Below are positions 35,298-44,224 of a stretch of DNA of 64,000 nt, piece by piece. The stretch's first letter is position 1; every line of letters starts with the position of its first letter. The notes beneath the pieces are model-generated. The model saw only the letters and a program-made list of their open reading frames with translations. It did no database searches and was not told the origin of the DNA. The translations under genes were made by a program, and so were the position numbers. The DNA comes from Fictibacillus terranigra (GTDB lineage: Bacteria > Bacillota > Bacilli > Bacillales > Fictibacillaceae), in assembly GCF_030412265.1 (NCBI RefSeq), contig NZ_JAUHLN010000003.1, forward strand, positions 372,001 through 436,000. The letters are read 5' to 3'.

Positions 35298-35866
35298 GAT
35301 TCCGCCTTATGAACACCTTGATCGGTTACAATCCATTGGACTGGGACATCAAACGGCTCTACCGGTATGGAACGTAAGAGCTGAAGGTCAAAAGCAAGAG
35401 AGACCGTACTTCCTTCGTAGGATGCGAGATACCGGTCATAAAAGCCTCCGCCAAAACCGATTCGGTAGCCCTGTGGACAAAAGATTAAGCCAGGTACGAT
35501 CATCAAATCGATATCAGCACGAGAGGAAAGCTCGGTTTTCGATAAAATTGGTTCATAGAGGTCCATGTATACATTTTCAAGATCCAAAAAAGAGGTGATT
35601 CTGTAAAAATCCATCCTCCGCTCACCATCCGTGCTGCACTTTGGAGCACTGACGTCTTTCCCTTCTTCCCATGCCTTTGTTATAATCCCCCTAGTATCGA
35701 CTTCAAACTCTCTTGAAATGGTAATTCCGATATGATTTGATTCCATCCATAACGGCAAATTGAACAACTGTCCGGCAATTTTTTTACTTTTCGCTTCATG
35801 TGACGCTGCGTCCATAGTCAGCAGTTTATTTTTCATTTCTTTTCTTAAGTTTTTTTTCGTCTCCAT
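35294..35866 (-). CDS. yqgN: 5-formyltetrahydrofolate cyclo-ligase
   Basis: A 190-residue ATP-dependent enzyme converting 5-formyl-THF to 5,10-methenyl-THF. The family signature is PQGYRIGFGGGFYDRYL near residue 135, and the N-terminal basic MKNKLLTM helix is present. GAGGAG precedes the ATG. First gene of the operon with DUF92 and mobA. It complements the one-carbon unit production of the gcv operon. Confidence 0.93.
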   Translation of the reverse strand: METKKNLRKEMKNKLLTMDAASHEAKSKKIAGQLFNLPLWMESNHIGITISREFEVDTRGIITKAWEEGKDVSAPKCSTDGERRMDFYRITSFLDLENVYMDLYEPILSKTELSSRADIDLMIVPGLIFCPQGYRIGFGGGFYDRYLASYEGSTVSLAFDLQLLRSIPVEPFDVPVQWIVTDQGVHKAES

Positions 35867-36092
35867 GCCGCATCTCCTCTTGAATCTTCTTATTTCTTAT
35901 TTCACCAGCTACCGATCGAACGGCAAATGTATAAATACTGTGGTTCCCGTTTCAAGACACTTGTGACCCAGATCGTTTCCCCGTAAGCCTTTACGAGTGG
36001 CTTCGCTACCATTAGCCCGATCCGCTTCCTCCATATTTCTTGTACATACTTTTTTCAAAAAATGTAGTCTGTAATTGCCAAACCTTACCTTG

Positions 36093-36115
36093 TATAGTTA
36101 CAGCATACAACTATA
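36093..36115. promoter_or_regulatory. Inverted repeat upstream of the DUF2164 gene
   Basis: TATAGTT (36093-36099) and AACTATA (36109-36115) flank a 9-nt spacer, 16 nt before the ATG and partly overlapping the leader. Could be an operator or a leader hairpin. The rest of the 35867-36130 gap shows nothing recognisable. Confidence 0.3.
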
Positions 36116-36130
36116 AAGGAGTGATACAAA

Positions 36131-36376
36131 ATGTTTATTAAGCTTACAAAGGAACAGAAAGACATGATGATTGGTGATATTCAATCGTTTTTCTCCCAAG
36201 AAAGAGGTGAAGACATTTCAGAATTTGCTGCAGAAAGAGTTCTTGATCTTGTTAAGGAGTCCCTTGCACCTCACTTTTATAATGCTGCCATCCTGGATGC
36301 TAAACATGTGATTGAACAGCAATTTTCCTCCATGGAAGATGAAATACTTACTCTGGAGCGTCCAATAAAAAGATAA
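36131..36376 (+). CDS. DUF2164 family protein
   Basis: An 81-residue mostly helical protein of the DUF2164 family: FIKLTKEQKDMMIGDIQSFF, then a C-terminal part FYNAAILDAKHVIEQQ. Function unknown. AAAGGAG lies 9-10 nt before the ATG. Confidence 0.85.
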   Translation: MFIKLTKEQKDMMIGDIQSFFSQERGEDISEFAAERVLDLVKESLAPHFYNAAILDAKHVIEQQFSSMEDEILTLERPIKR

Positions 36377-36708
36377 CGCTCCTGATTTTCGTGAATAAGG
36401 GAGTGTCTTGGAATCATCAACATAGACACCTTATCACATAATCCGCCGACAGCAAAAGATGAAATAAGAAAAGCCGCCTAAACCCTTATCTGACAAAGGT
36501 TCTGACGTTTTTTCCGTCTATGAATACCGATAAACGATCCTTAACCTTTTTCAAAACTTAAAAAACAAGTGTGCGATAACATTTCGCTTCCTGTTGCATA
36601 TAGATATGGGGAGTATCAACTTTTACCGCTAAAGAATAACTCTGCTTTGACACCCCTTTCAGCAGGGCTATTCTTTAGTACTGTATGATTAAAACCAAAA
36701 CGAAAAAA
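36377..36708. other. Intergenic region with strong hairpins and a terminator-like copy
   Basis: No gene is supported here. Three structures are visible. First, ATAAGG-GA-GTGTCT with AGACACCTTAT (36395-36434). Second, a segment at about 36467-36510 resembling a decayed copy of the rpmG terminator. Third, a long hairpin CTAAAGAATA / TATTCTTTAG (36629-36638 with 36669-36678), extended by CTGCT/AGCAG inside it. None is followed by a T-run. They may belong to an unannotated RNA or to a repeat remnant. Confidence 0.5.
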
Positions 36709-36756
36709 CAAGAAAGCCGCCTAATCCCTTGTCCTGCAAGGTTTTTAGACGGCTTT
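36709..36756 (-). terminator. Terminator of rpmG
   Basis: A long stem from AAAGCCG-C-CTAA...CCTTG with CAAGG...TTAG-A-CGGCTTT, followed on the minus strand by a T-rich tract. Confidence 0.8.
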
Positions 36757-36764
36757 TCTTCACA

Positions 36765-36914
36765 TTACTTCGTTTCGCGATGCAATGTATATTTTTTTAG
36801 TCTTGGGCTGTACTTTTTAAGCTCTAAGCGCTCTGGGTTATTACGTTTGTTTTTTTTCGTAATATAGTTGCGATCACCAGTTTCAGTGCAAGCAAGAGTG
36901 ATGTTTACACGCAT
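36765..36914 (-). CDS. rpmG: Ribosomal protein L33, zinc-free form
   Basis: A 49-residue large-subunit protein, starting [20 protein letters not shown] and ending [10 protein letters not shown]. Zinc-binding L33 has two CxxC pairs; here only one Cys remains (ACTETG and KYSPRLKK replace them), so this is the C-minus paralog. It is too short to be obvious but matches family length exactly. Own sigma-A promoter and terminator. It occupies the rpmGA position beside yqgN. Confidence 0.95.
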   Translation of the reverse strand: MRVNITLACTETGDRNYITKKNKRNNPERLELKKYSPRLKKYTLHRETK

Positions 36915-36997
36915 GTATTTTCCCTCCAAACCTTAACCATTTCAAAAATGGCGTACTGCTTTGATTGATTTGTTTCCAAATTAATTCATACTTTAAT

Positions 36998-37026
36998 ATA
37001 ATACCAGACACATTTCATTTCAGCAA
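36998..37026 (-). promoter_or_regulatory. Sigma-A promoter of rpmG
   Basis: TTGCTG (37026-37021), 17-nt spacer, TATTAT (37003-36998), located just after the GH15 stop. No Zur-like operator was found around it. Confidence 0.65.
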
Positions 37027-37033
37027 GTGCAAT

Positions 37034-39001
37034 TTATTCAAGACGCTCGTAAGCTTGAATATAATCGACAACAACATCCACGAAGGTGGCATGTGACCAG
37101 GTTAAAGGGGCAACAGACAGCGGCTCGCCAGAGAAGGGATGAAGCTGTTCAGGCAGGACACCGCTCGAAAATGCATGGGAGACCACCCAGTGCATATATT
37201 CCCTGCATTGCTTGAGATCATGTCTGTCAGCTGCTGCTGCAATTTTCCATTTGGCGAGCCACAGCGTACAGATCAGCCAGGGATTTCCGGGCACCTTCTC
37301 CACTTCATGTGTCTGTTGAAAATAATAATCATTAAAATACCGGGCGACTCCGCCGATCGGTGTTTTGATATACAATTCCCGCTCAATCGCTTCCATCGTC
37401 GACCGCACTCTGTCATCGTCGGCAGAAAAAACACCAAAAGCGAACAGGCCATACATGCTGCTTTCGATCGTATAATCTTTCGTTATTTCCCCGTTATCTT
37501 CATCGACATAAATCCCCCGGAGGAATCGGCCGGATTCAGGATCATAAAGATGGGTTTCCATGCCTTTTTTTATGCGTTCAGCTCCCGCTTTATACCTTGC
37601 CGCCCTGTCATCCTCCCCGAATAGAAGAGCAAAAGAGTGTGCAGCTATCAGTCCGCCATAAACTGCCGAGCACGTAAACGTGAAGATTCCCCTTCTTTCC
37701 TCCCACAGATCATAGGATGGTTTAGGAAGGTCCAGCCCTTCATTCATGAACTGAAGAAGAAAACGAGCTCCTGGCCTTACAAGCGAACGATAGAGCGACT
37801 GGGCAAATTCGATGTCTCCTGTCTCTTTATAATGCTCCCAGAACGCCCATAATACCAAAGCCGTTTCATCTTCTTGTATCGGCAGCTGTTTTTTGCCATC
37901 ATTTCCGACAGTCGGATGCCAGCTTGATCCGATCGAACCGTCCGGATTGTATTTATGGTGCAGAAAGCCTTCCTTTGTCAGTACATCTGCACATCTTCTA
38001 TAGAAATTTTTGACCATACCCTGATAACCCGCTTTAGCGATCGCCGCTGCCACCAGCGCACCATCCCTCGGCCACATGTAGCTGTAATGGTCACGGTTAT
38101 ATTGCTGGATATCCGAATCATTGGCCGCCATGATGTAGCCATTCTCATTTGTTTGCGTCCTTACGACGAGCAGGCTCCGCTTATACAGTGTGATGATCTC
38201 TTCCTCCAGATCGGTTTCCGCTAAAGTGGATTTATTCGCCCACCTTCGCCAATAGATCATAATCTTATCCAGAGTCAGTGACGGGCCGATTTCCTTAATG
38301 TATTCATTCAGTGCCAGAACCTCTTCCCGGTTCCGGCCGATGGTCATCCAGTAAAAAGCATCAACGCTCTCTTGGCCGCCTATTTCATGTTCTACAGAAA
38401 AAGTGCTGTCAACAGATCCTTGGGCGATCGGATTGATATGCAATGCCCCATCCTCAGCATCCTTCCAAGTTCCTTCAGCACTTTGAAACCTTTTGATCCC
38501 TGTCGTATATTGTGATATGCCTTGTTCACCAAAAAGAGCATTAAACAAAAAATAGCGGTTCTTTTTATAATGAATGAGCGATTGGGAATCAGGTGCGAAA
38601 TACGCTGTATCGCCAACCTCTGTTTCATAAATGTTTAAATCTTGATGGAAAAAGAGACGGATCTTCTTTTCCTTATTTGAGGTATTCGTTACTTTTATCC
38701 TGCGCAAAAACATGTTTTCACGCTGATGTACACCGTCTTCGAAAACCAGACGTATGCCCATCTGTTTGTTCTCAGCCGTACAGCAGGTAACAAGAGAATC
38801 TTTATGGTAATCCGTGTGGATATCCCACGCGCCTGAAGACAGCCAGGAGAAATGGCCATCTGACCATATCCCCACTCTGTTGGCGTGTCCCTGCACATGG
38901 TTTTGCTGTCCGACATAAGGATAATAAATGTCTCTTATCTGAAGATGCTGATCAATGTTGACGAGAATTTTGCCGTTTCCGGCTACAAGCTGCCTTGGCA
39001 T
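37034..39001 (-). CDS. GH15 glucoamylase-type glycoside hydrolase
   Basis: A 655-residue GH15 protein with an N-terminal beta-sandwich (about 1-260) and an (alpha/alpha)6 barrel (about 280-650). The barrel starts at DHYSYMWPRDGALVAAAI; the catalytic acid is expected in YDLWEERRGIFTF and the base in SGVLPEQLHPFSGEP. It has no signal peptide, so it should release glucose from intracellular alpha-glucan or malto-oligosaccharide; a trehalase-like activity cannot be excluded. Last gene of the four-gene glucan cluster, 6 nt after the nucleotidyltransferase gene. Confidence 0.9.
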   Translation of the reverse strand: MPRQLVAGNGKILVNIDQHLQIRDIYYPYVGQQNHVQGHANRVGIWSDGHFSWLSSGAWDIHTDYHKDSLVTCCTAENKQMGIRLVFEDGVHQRENMFLRRIKVTNTSNKEKKIRLFFHQDLNIYETEVGDTAYFAPDSQSLIHYKKNRYFLFNALFGEQGISQYTTGIKRFQSAEGTWKDAEDGALHINPIAQGSVDSTFSVEHEIGGQESVDAFYWMTIGRNREEVLALNEYIKEIGPSLTLDKIMIYWRRWANKSTLAETDLEEEIITLYKRSLLVVRTQTNENGYIMAANDSDIQQYNRDHYSYMWPRDGALVAAAIAKAGYQGMVKNFYRRCADVLTKEGFLHHKYNPDGSIGSSWHPTVGNDGKKQLPIQEDETALVLWAFWEHYKETGDIEFAQSLYRSLVRPGARFLLQFMNEGLDLPKPSYDLWEERRGIFTFTCSAVYGGLIAAHSFALLFGEDDRAARYKAGAERIKKGMETHLYDPESGRFLRGIYVDEDNGEITKDYTIESSMYGLFAFGVFSADDDRVRSTMEAIERELYIKTPIGGVARYFNDYYFQQTHEVEKVPGNPWLICTLWLAKWKIAAAADRHDLKQCREYMHWVVSHAFSSGVLPEQLHPFSGEPLSVAPLTWSHATFVDVVVDYIQAYERLE

Positions 39002-39007
39002 GATCGT

Positions 39008-41419
39008 TTATACCTTCTGGTACTGCCGGATTTTATCGATGAACTCCGCCGCAGCTTCTTTTGCCTCATCCATGTTCGACCCTTGCGAATAAATCGTGAA
39101 AACCGGCTGTTCAACGTCCGGAAGAATAAGAGTCCAGCCGCCTTCCGGATGAAAAACCTTGATCCCGTCAACAAGCTCCACGTTATTGTCCCGTATATCC
39201 TCCATAAGCTTTCTCATGACCTTGCCCTTTTTATCCCACGGACAAGGTACAAATTCCCTCAGCATATTTACATTTGGCAGCAACTCAACCAGTTCTGACA
39301 ATGCGATCTGCTGTGTAGCCATCATCTCTAGGATATGAATGAGAGCATACTGGGCATCGTACTGAAAGTTCATCACACCGCTGCCTACTTCCATGATAGA
39401 ACGCGGGTTCGCTTTTGTGCGGATGAGCCTTCCGTTCAGCCGGCCGGCCAGGCTGTCCAGATCGGATGAGCCATAGACGGGGATCGCCATCTCGTTTTGT
39501 TTTCCCTCATAAAATGTAACGAGTACGTATAAAGAAAGCATCGTTTCCTCATCGAGCAACTTTCCGGATTCTGTGATCAGGCTGAGCGTTTCCCCTGCCT
39601 CACCGACCAAAATTCCGAGATTGGCATTTGTCACTCTCACAAAGGATGCCATTTCCTCGGGTCCAGTCTCTGAAGGAACGGTTAAAAACTCACAATCCAA
39701 TTTATGAAAAAGAATCGGTATAAAACTCAGATACGGCTGGTGGTTGTAGTTTACAACGATGCGAAACTTTGAATTTCTGATTCTTTTTTTGTTAACGGTC
39801 TGCAAAAGGGCTTCGATGTATTCTTCGTTCTTGTAATTGTTGTAGGTGCCTTTCCCGATCATATCAAATGCGGCGCGGCGGTAATCTTCCTGCCAATACG
39901 CATTCTCGATCTTCCTTTCCAGATCAGGGTGAATGGGAAGGCCTTTATGGTCATAAAACTCGATGAAGACTTGCTTCTCTCCGCCCCGATTTGAGAATCG
40001 GATATAGACGCCGCCTTGAAGATTATCCATCTCGATAGCGAAGCGGACGACCGGAGCAACCGTCGGGCTTGTATCAAGGGTATTCACTCCGGCTGACAGC
40101 AGTCCCTGGATAAAGGCCTGTTTGATCATACCGGAGAATGAATGGGAATCGCTGGCGATGGCGATATTGCATCCATAAGGCAGCACTGCTCCATAAGCAG
40201 AAGCAAGTCTAGCGATATAATCCGGGGTAATTTCTACATTGGCGATCCCTGAAACACCGCGGCTGCCGAATAAAGACTTCGTTGCTTTTCTTCCCCAGAT
40301 CAGTGAAGTATGAACGAGTGCTTCATCGTAGATCTCTTTTTCCGGCCAGATTTTAACTTCCGGTTTTAAAGTGGACCGTTTTCCGATCTTGCAGTGATTG
40401 CCGACAACCGCGTGCTCGTAAATTGCCGCTCCCTGTTCAACCATCGTACCGTTCGCAAGGGTAGCCCCACGAAGCTCACTTTCAGATCCAACGTAGACGT
40501 CATGCCATAGGATACTTTTCTTTATTGAAGCTTTTGAGGAAATCACATTATTACGGCCAATAACTGAATAGCTCTTAATATCTGCTCCCGCTCTGATCAC
40601 TGTTCCATCGGCAATATGAACAGGGCGTTCCAGCTTTGCACCATCTTCAATGACCACATTGTCTCCCACCCAGATACCCTGATCGATCTCATGGCCTGAA
40701 AATGGCAGGTTCACTGTTCCGTCAAGCATATCACGGTGTGATTGTCTGTACTGATGCAGGCTCCCGATGTCCGACCAGTACCCGTCAGCAGGATAGCCAT
40801 ACAGCGGACGCTCTTCCTTCATCAGGAGAGGAAACAAATCTTTGCTGAAGTCCGTCTGGACATCCTTTTCCATGTACTGAAAGATTTCCGGTTCAAGAAC
40901 ATAAATGCCGGTGTTGACTGTATCGCTGAAAACTTCATTCCAGCTTGGCTTTTCTAGGAAACGGATGATCTCTCCATCCTGATTGGTCATGATCACCCCA
41001 TATTCAAGCGGGGATTCCACCTGTTTCATAAAGATGGTAACGAGAGAGTCCTTTTCCTCATGGTATCGGATACCCTGTGACAAATCAAAATCAGTCAATG
41101 CATCTCCGCTGATTACGATAAATCGTTCATCCAAAAAGTCCTCTGCATTTTTAATGCTTCCTGCGGTCCCGAGCGGTGTTGTTTCCTCAAAGTAATGCAG
41201 ATTTACGCCAAAATCACTGCCATCTCCAAAATAATTCTTTATGGCTTCTGGCATGTAGTGAAGAGTCACCGCAATATCGGTGATGCCGTATTTTTTCAGC
41301 AGCTCTATGCTGTATTCCATTACTGGTTTATGCAGCAGCGGCACCATTGGTTTTGGCAGATTACAAGTCAGTGGACGAAGACGGGTTCCTTTTCCCCCAG
41401 CCATAATTACACCTTTCAT
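39008..41419 (-). CDS. Sugar-phosphate nucleotidyltransferase fused to phosphomannomutase-like domain
   Basis: An 803-residue fusion. Residues 1-230 form a nucleotidyltransferase with MAGGKGTRLRPLT, LPKPMVPL and YWSDIGS, resembling mannose-1-phosphate guanylyltransferase or glucose-1-phosphate thymidylyl/adenylyltransferases. Residues 250-370 are left-handed beta-helix hexapeptide repeats. Residues 375-803 resemble phosphomannomutase, but the key loops are altered. The phosphoserine loop reads GGVYIRFSNRGGEK instead of ...TASHNP; the metal loop (DGDADR in active enzymes) is VGEAGETLSLI; the sugar loop GEXSGH is MEVGSGVM. The mutase half is therefore probably inactive. Likely supplies a nucleotide sugar to the adjacent GT4 synthase. 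Confidence 0.87.
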   Translation of the reverse strand: MKGVIMAGGKGTRLRPLTCNLPKPMVPLLHKPVMEYSIELLKKYGITDIAVTLHYMPEAIKNYFGDGSDFGVNLHYFEETTPLGTAGSIKNAEDFLDERFIVISGDALTDFDLSQGIRYHEEKDSLVTIFMKQVESPLEYGVIMTNQDGEIIRFLEKPSWNEVFSDTVNTGIYVLEPEIFQYMEKDVQTDFSKDLFPLLMKEERPLYGYPADGYWSDIGSLHQYRQSHRDMLDGTVNLPFSGHEIDQGIWVGDNVVIEDGAKLERPVHIADGTVIRAGADIKSYSVIGRNNVISSKASIKKSILWHDVYVGSESELRGATLANGTMVEQGAAIYEHAVVGNHCKIGKRSTLKPEVKIWPEKEIYDEALVHTSLIWGRKATKSLFGSRGVSGIANVEITPDYIARLASAYGAVLPYGCNIAIASDSHSFSGMIKQAFIQGLLSAGVNTLDTSPTVAPVVRFAIEMDNLQGGVYIRFSNRGGEKQVFIEFYDHKGLPIHPDLERKIENAYWQEDYRRAAFDMIGKGTYNNYKNEEYIEALLQTVNKKRIRNSKFRIVVNYNHQPYLSFIPILFHKLDCEFLTVPSETGPEEMASFVRVTNANLGILVGEAGETLSLITESGKLLDEETMLSLYVLVTFYEGKQNEMAIPVYGSSDLDSLAGRLNGRLIRTKANPRSIMEVGSGVMNFQYDAQYALIHILEMMATQQIALSELVELLPNVNMLREFVPCPWDKKGKVMRKLMEDIRDNNVELVDGIKVFHPEGGWTLILPDVEQPVFTIYSQGSNMDEAKEAAAEFIDKIRQYQKV

Positions 41420-41433
41420 TTACACACAGCCCC

Positions 41434-44211
41434 TTATACCGGATTTTTTTGTAAACATTGTTTATACAATGCGCTTGTTTGCTGAGCAATTTCATTCCAG
41501 TTAAATACGGTTTCCGCTTCTCTTTTGCCGTTGATGGCGAGAGTGCGCCTTAACTGTTCATCTTGAGCAAGCGTCAGGACTGCCCATGCGAGACTTTCTG
41601 GATTACCGGGATAGATTTTAAGCCCGGTCTCTTCATGGCGGATAATGTCTTTCAATCCGCCGGTGTCTGTAACAACGGTAGCTTTTCCAGCCGCCATACC
41701 CTCCAGGGCGACTATACCAAACGGTTCATATAGGCTCGGAAACAGGGCAATATCGCATTCAGACAGCAGCCTGTTTCTGTCGTCATCGGATACAAAACCC
41801 GTGAAGGTGACATGTCCTTCCAGCCCTTCGTTATGAACCATGCTCCTGTACTCGTCAAGCATCGGGCCTTTTCCAGCGATGATAAACTTGATGCTGCCCA
41901 TCCGCTGTTTAACAAGATGAGCTGCTTCGATGATCGTCTGAAATCCTTTTTCTTTTACAACTCGCCCTACAGAGAATACAAGGATTTCATGTGGATCCTT
42001 AAAACGGAATCCCTCGGTGACATCTTCTGTCTGAATCAATTCAGGATCGACGCCATTGGGCAAAATGTGTATCTTTTCTTCTGGCAATCTGAATACTCTA
42101 GCCACTTCCTCTTTCATATAAGGGCTGCACACGATTACTTCGCTTGCCTCATAGCAGAGTTCCCACTCTTTTTGATTGATCTCATACTGAAGATCATTAT
42201 AAATGCCATTATTGCGGCCATGTTCAGTCGCATGGATCGTCGCAATCAGCGGGATGTTCAGTTCGTGCTTTAACCCTTTTGCAGCCACACTGACAAGCCA
42301 GTCGTGGGCATGGATGCAATCAAACTTTATTTTTTTGGCAAGCTCTCTCCCCTGATCGGCGATCGCCAGGTTGAGGCTGCCTGTCCAATGGAAGAACTCC
42401 TCTGTCTGAGGCTGGTTTGACCTTACTCGATAGACGTGTATTCCTTGGTTGATCTCATGTTCAGGGTATCCATCCACATGGCAAGTGACGACATGTACTT
42501 CGTTCCCTTGCCTAACAAGCGTCTTTGCCAGATCAAAGACATGCCTCGCGAGGCCTCCTACGACCATCGGAGGAAACTCCCACGATAACATCAGGATTTT
42601 TTGTTTTTCTTTTTCGGAATGCTGGTTGTATTGCTGCTGTATATAGAGGTCATGTGGAGTTTCAAAATAGCTCGTATCAATGCTTTTTAAAAATGGAAAA
42701 TCTTTTTCAAAAACTTCGATTGATGCTGTAGTTTGAGGATTCTGCTTGAACAGTTCTTTGATGGTATGAAAACGTTCGATATGGGTTTTAAAACGCTCAT
42801 TGGCGTATTGTGCCGACGTCTCATTGTCGACGATAAACGCCCAGTCTGAGCTGGCGGCAAGCATCCATTCCCTGATCATCTGTTTAACGTAACGCTTGGC
42901 AACAGGTGTCAGAGGAGAATGGAGAGCTACCGCTGAAATGATCTCTCTTTCACATTTATGCAGATGCCGATACATCCACGCGTTTTTCTCATTTAACCAA
43001 ACCTCGCCGTATTCATTGCGCCCCCATGTTGAAAAAGAGGCGTGGACGGTTTCAAGGTCCTGGTAATGGCGATTAATAAACTCAGTAGGCGTTATCCATT
43101 CGACTCTGCCTAAGCTCGCTTTCTGAAACGCAGCGATCCAATCCGTACCCTCGAACCACCAGTGACCGAACAATTCTGCATCAAAGGGTGCCGTGATCAG
43201 ATGCGGCGGGAAGCATTCGTGTTCTTTTTCGCTGAGACGGGCCTCAATCGTTTCTGTAAAATCCTCCGCATGCTGCTTTATTTTTCCTTCCGCCCATTCA
43301 CGGACATAAATCTGTTTCTCTTCAACTTGGCCTGTAATGCGGTGATATTTGAGGCCAGTATCAATCCTGATTCCTTCAGGATGGATATGAGGAAGGATAT
43401 AATCAAGCTCACGATTATAGGCGATATCCCGGTAAAACTCACGGTAATCAACGTCACCTGGATAACCCGTCATTGAGCTCCATACTTTTCCTGATATTTC
43501 ACGGTTTCTTGGAAACAGTGCGACTCCATGCGGCGAAAAGACGGGGGAACCGATTCCTCTTGCAGATTTGGGGCTGCTGTTCAAGAGCGTTTGTTCATCA
43601 ACAAATGTGTACAAGATTCCTTTTTGATGCAGCAATTTGTCAATGCCGGGAGTGTAGGCACATTCAGGAAGCCAGAAGCCTTTAGGTTTTTCACCAAAAT
43701 GCTGTTCAAATGTGGAGATGCCCATGTCGATTTGAGCTTGCAGAGCTTCATGGGTTTGAACATAAGGCAAAAACGCGTGCGTTGCCGCTGTCGTGAAGCA
43801 CTCCACCGCTCCTCGGGAATGAAAATGCTTGAAACCATTCAGCAGATTCTGATCCCATTTGAAGAACGTATCACGAATATTCTTATATCGTTCACTGTAA
43901 AATCGGATTACCTTTGCTTCTTCCCGATCGAGAGAGCGCACCTTTTCTTTTTTTATGAGATTTTCGGTGCTGTCCAAATACTCAAGATATCTCCTCTGAA
44001 GGACGGGGTCTGACAGCATTTCCATCACCGGCGGAGAAAAAGAAATATTCCAGGTGAATCCTTCAGGCTGTTGTTCAAGAACCCATAGCAGCGGGATGTA
44101 CGTCTCTGTCATTGCTTCGAACACCCATCGTTCTTCAAGCCGGTTGGCCTCTCTATGTTTTACGTAAGGAAGATGGGCATGCAGGATAAATGTGAAATAG
44201 CCACTTTTCAT
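41434..44211 (-). CDS. GH57 alpha-glucan branching enzyme fused to GT4 glycosyltransferase
   Basis: A 925-residue two-enzyme fusion. Residues 1-520 are a GH57 (DUF1957-containing) domain of branching-enzyme type: FTFILHAHLPYVKH at the N-terminus, nucleophile Glu183 in GFWLPECAYTP, and acid Asp344 in APFDAELFGHWWFEG. Residues 538-925 are a GT4 glycosyltransferase like glycogen or maltose-1-phosphate synthases: LSWEFPPMVVGGLARHV and the E-x7-E motif EPFGIVALE. The fusion should elongate and branch an alpha-glucan. Start 44211 matches the conserved N-terminus; AGGAG lies 10 nt upstream and the frame is open beyond. No signal peptide. Confidence 0.92.
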   Translation of the reverse strand: MKSGYFTFILHAHLPYVKHREANRLEERWVFEAMTETYIPLLWVLEQQPEGFTWNISFSPPVMEMLSDPVLQRRYLEYLDSTENLIKKEKVRSLDREEAKVIRFYSERYKNIRDTFFKWDQNLLNGFKHFHSRGAVECFTTAATHAFLPYVQTHEALQAQIDMGISTFEQHFGEKPKGFWLPECAYTPGIDKLLHQKGILYTFVDEQTLLNSSPKSARGIGSPVFSPHGVALFPRNREISGKVWSSMTGYPGDVDYREFYRDIAYNRELDYILPHIHPEGIRIDTGLKYHRITGQVEEKQIYVREWAEGKIKQHAEDFTETIEARLSEKEHECFPPHLITAPFDAELFGHWWFEGTDWIAAFQKASLGRVEWITPTEFINRHYQDLETVHASFSTWGRNEYGEVWLNEKNAWMYRHLHKCEREIISAVALHSPLTPVAKRYVKQMIREWMLAASSDWAFIVDNETSAQYANERFKTHIERFHTIKELFKQNPQTTASIEVFEKDFPFLKSIDTSYFETPHDLYIQQQYNQHSEKEKQKILMLSWEFPPMVVGGLARHVFDLAKTLVRQGNEVHVVTCHVDGYPEHEINQGIHVYRVRSNQPQTEEFFHWTGSLNLAIADQGRELAKKIKFDCIHAHDWLVSVAAKGLKHELNIPLIATIHATEHGRNNGIYNDLQYEINQKEWELCYEASEVIVCSPYMKEEVARVFRLPEEKIHILPNGVDPELIQTEDVTEGFRFKDPHEILVFSVGRVVKEKGFQTIIEAAHLVKQRMGSIKFIIAGKGPMLDEYRSMVHNEGLEGHVTFTGFVSDDDRNRLLSECDIALFPSLYEPFGIVALEGMAAGKATVVTDTGGLKDIIRHEETGLKIYPGNPESLAWAVLTLAQDEQLRRTLAINGKREAETVFNWNEIAQQTSALYKQCLQKNPV

Positions 44212-44224
44212 CGATTGAAAGCTC

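Noticed and set aside
36915-37030. Zur box upstream of the zinc-free rpmG
   Set aside because: No sequence resembling TCGTAATnATTACGA; only a plain sigma-A promoter is visible.
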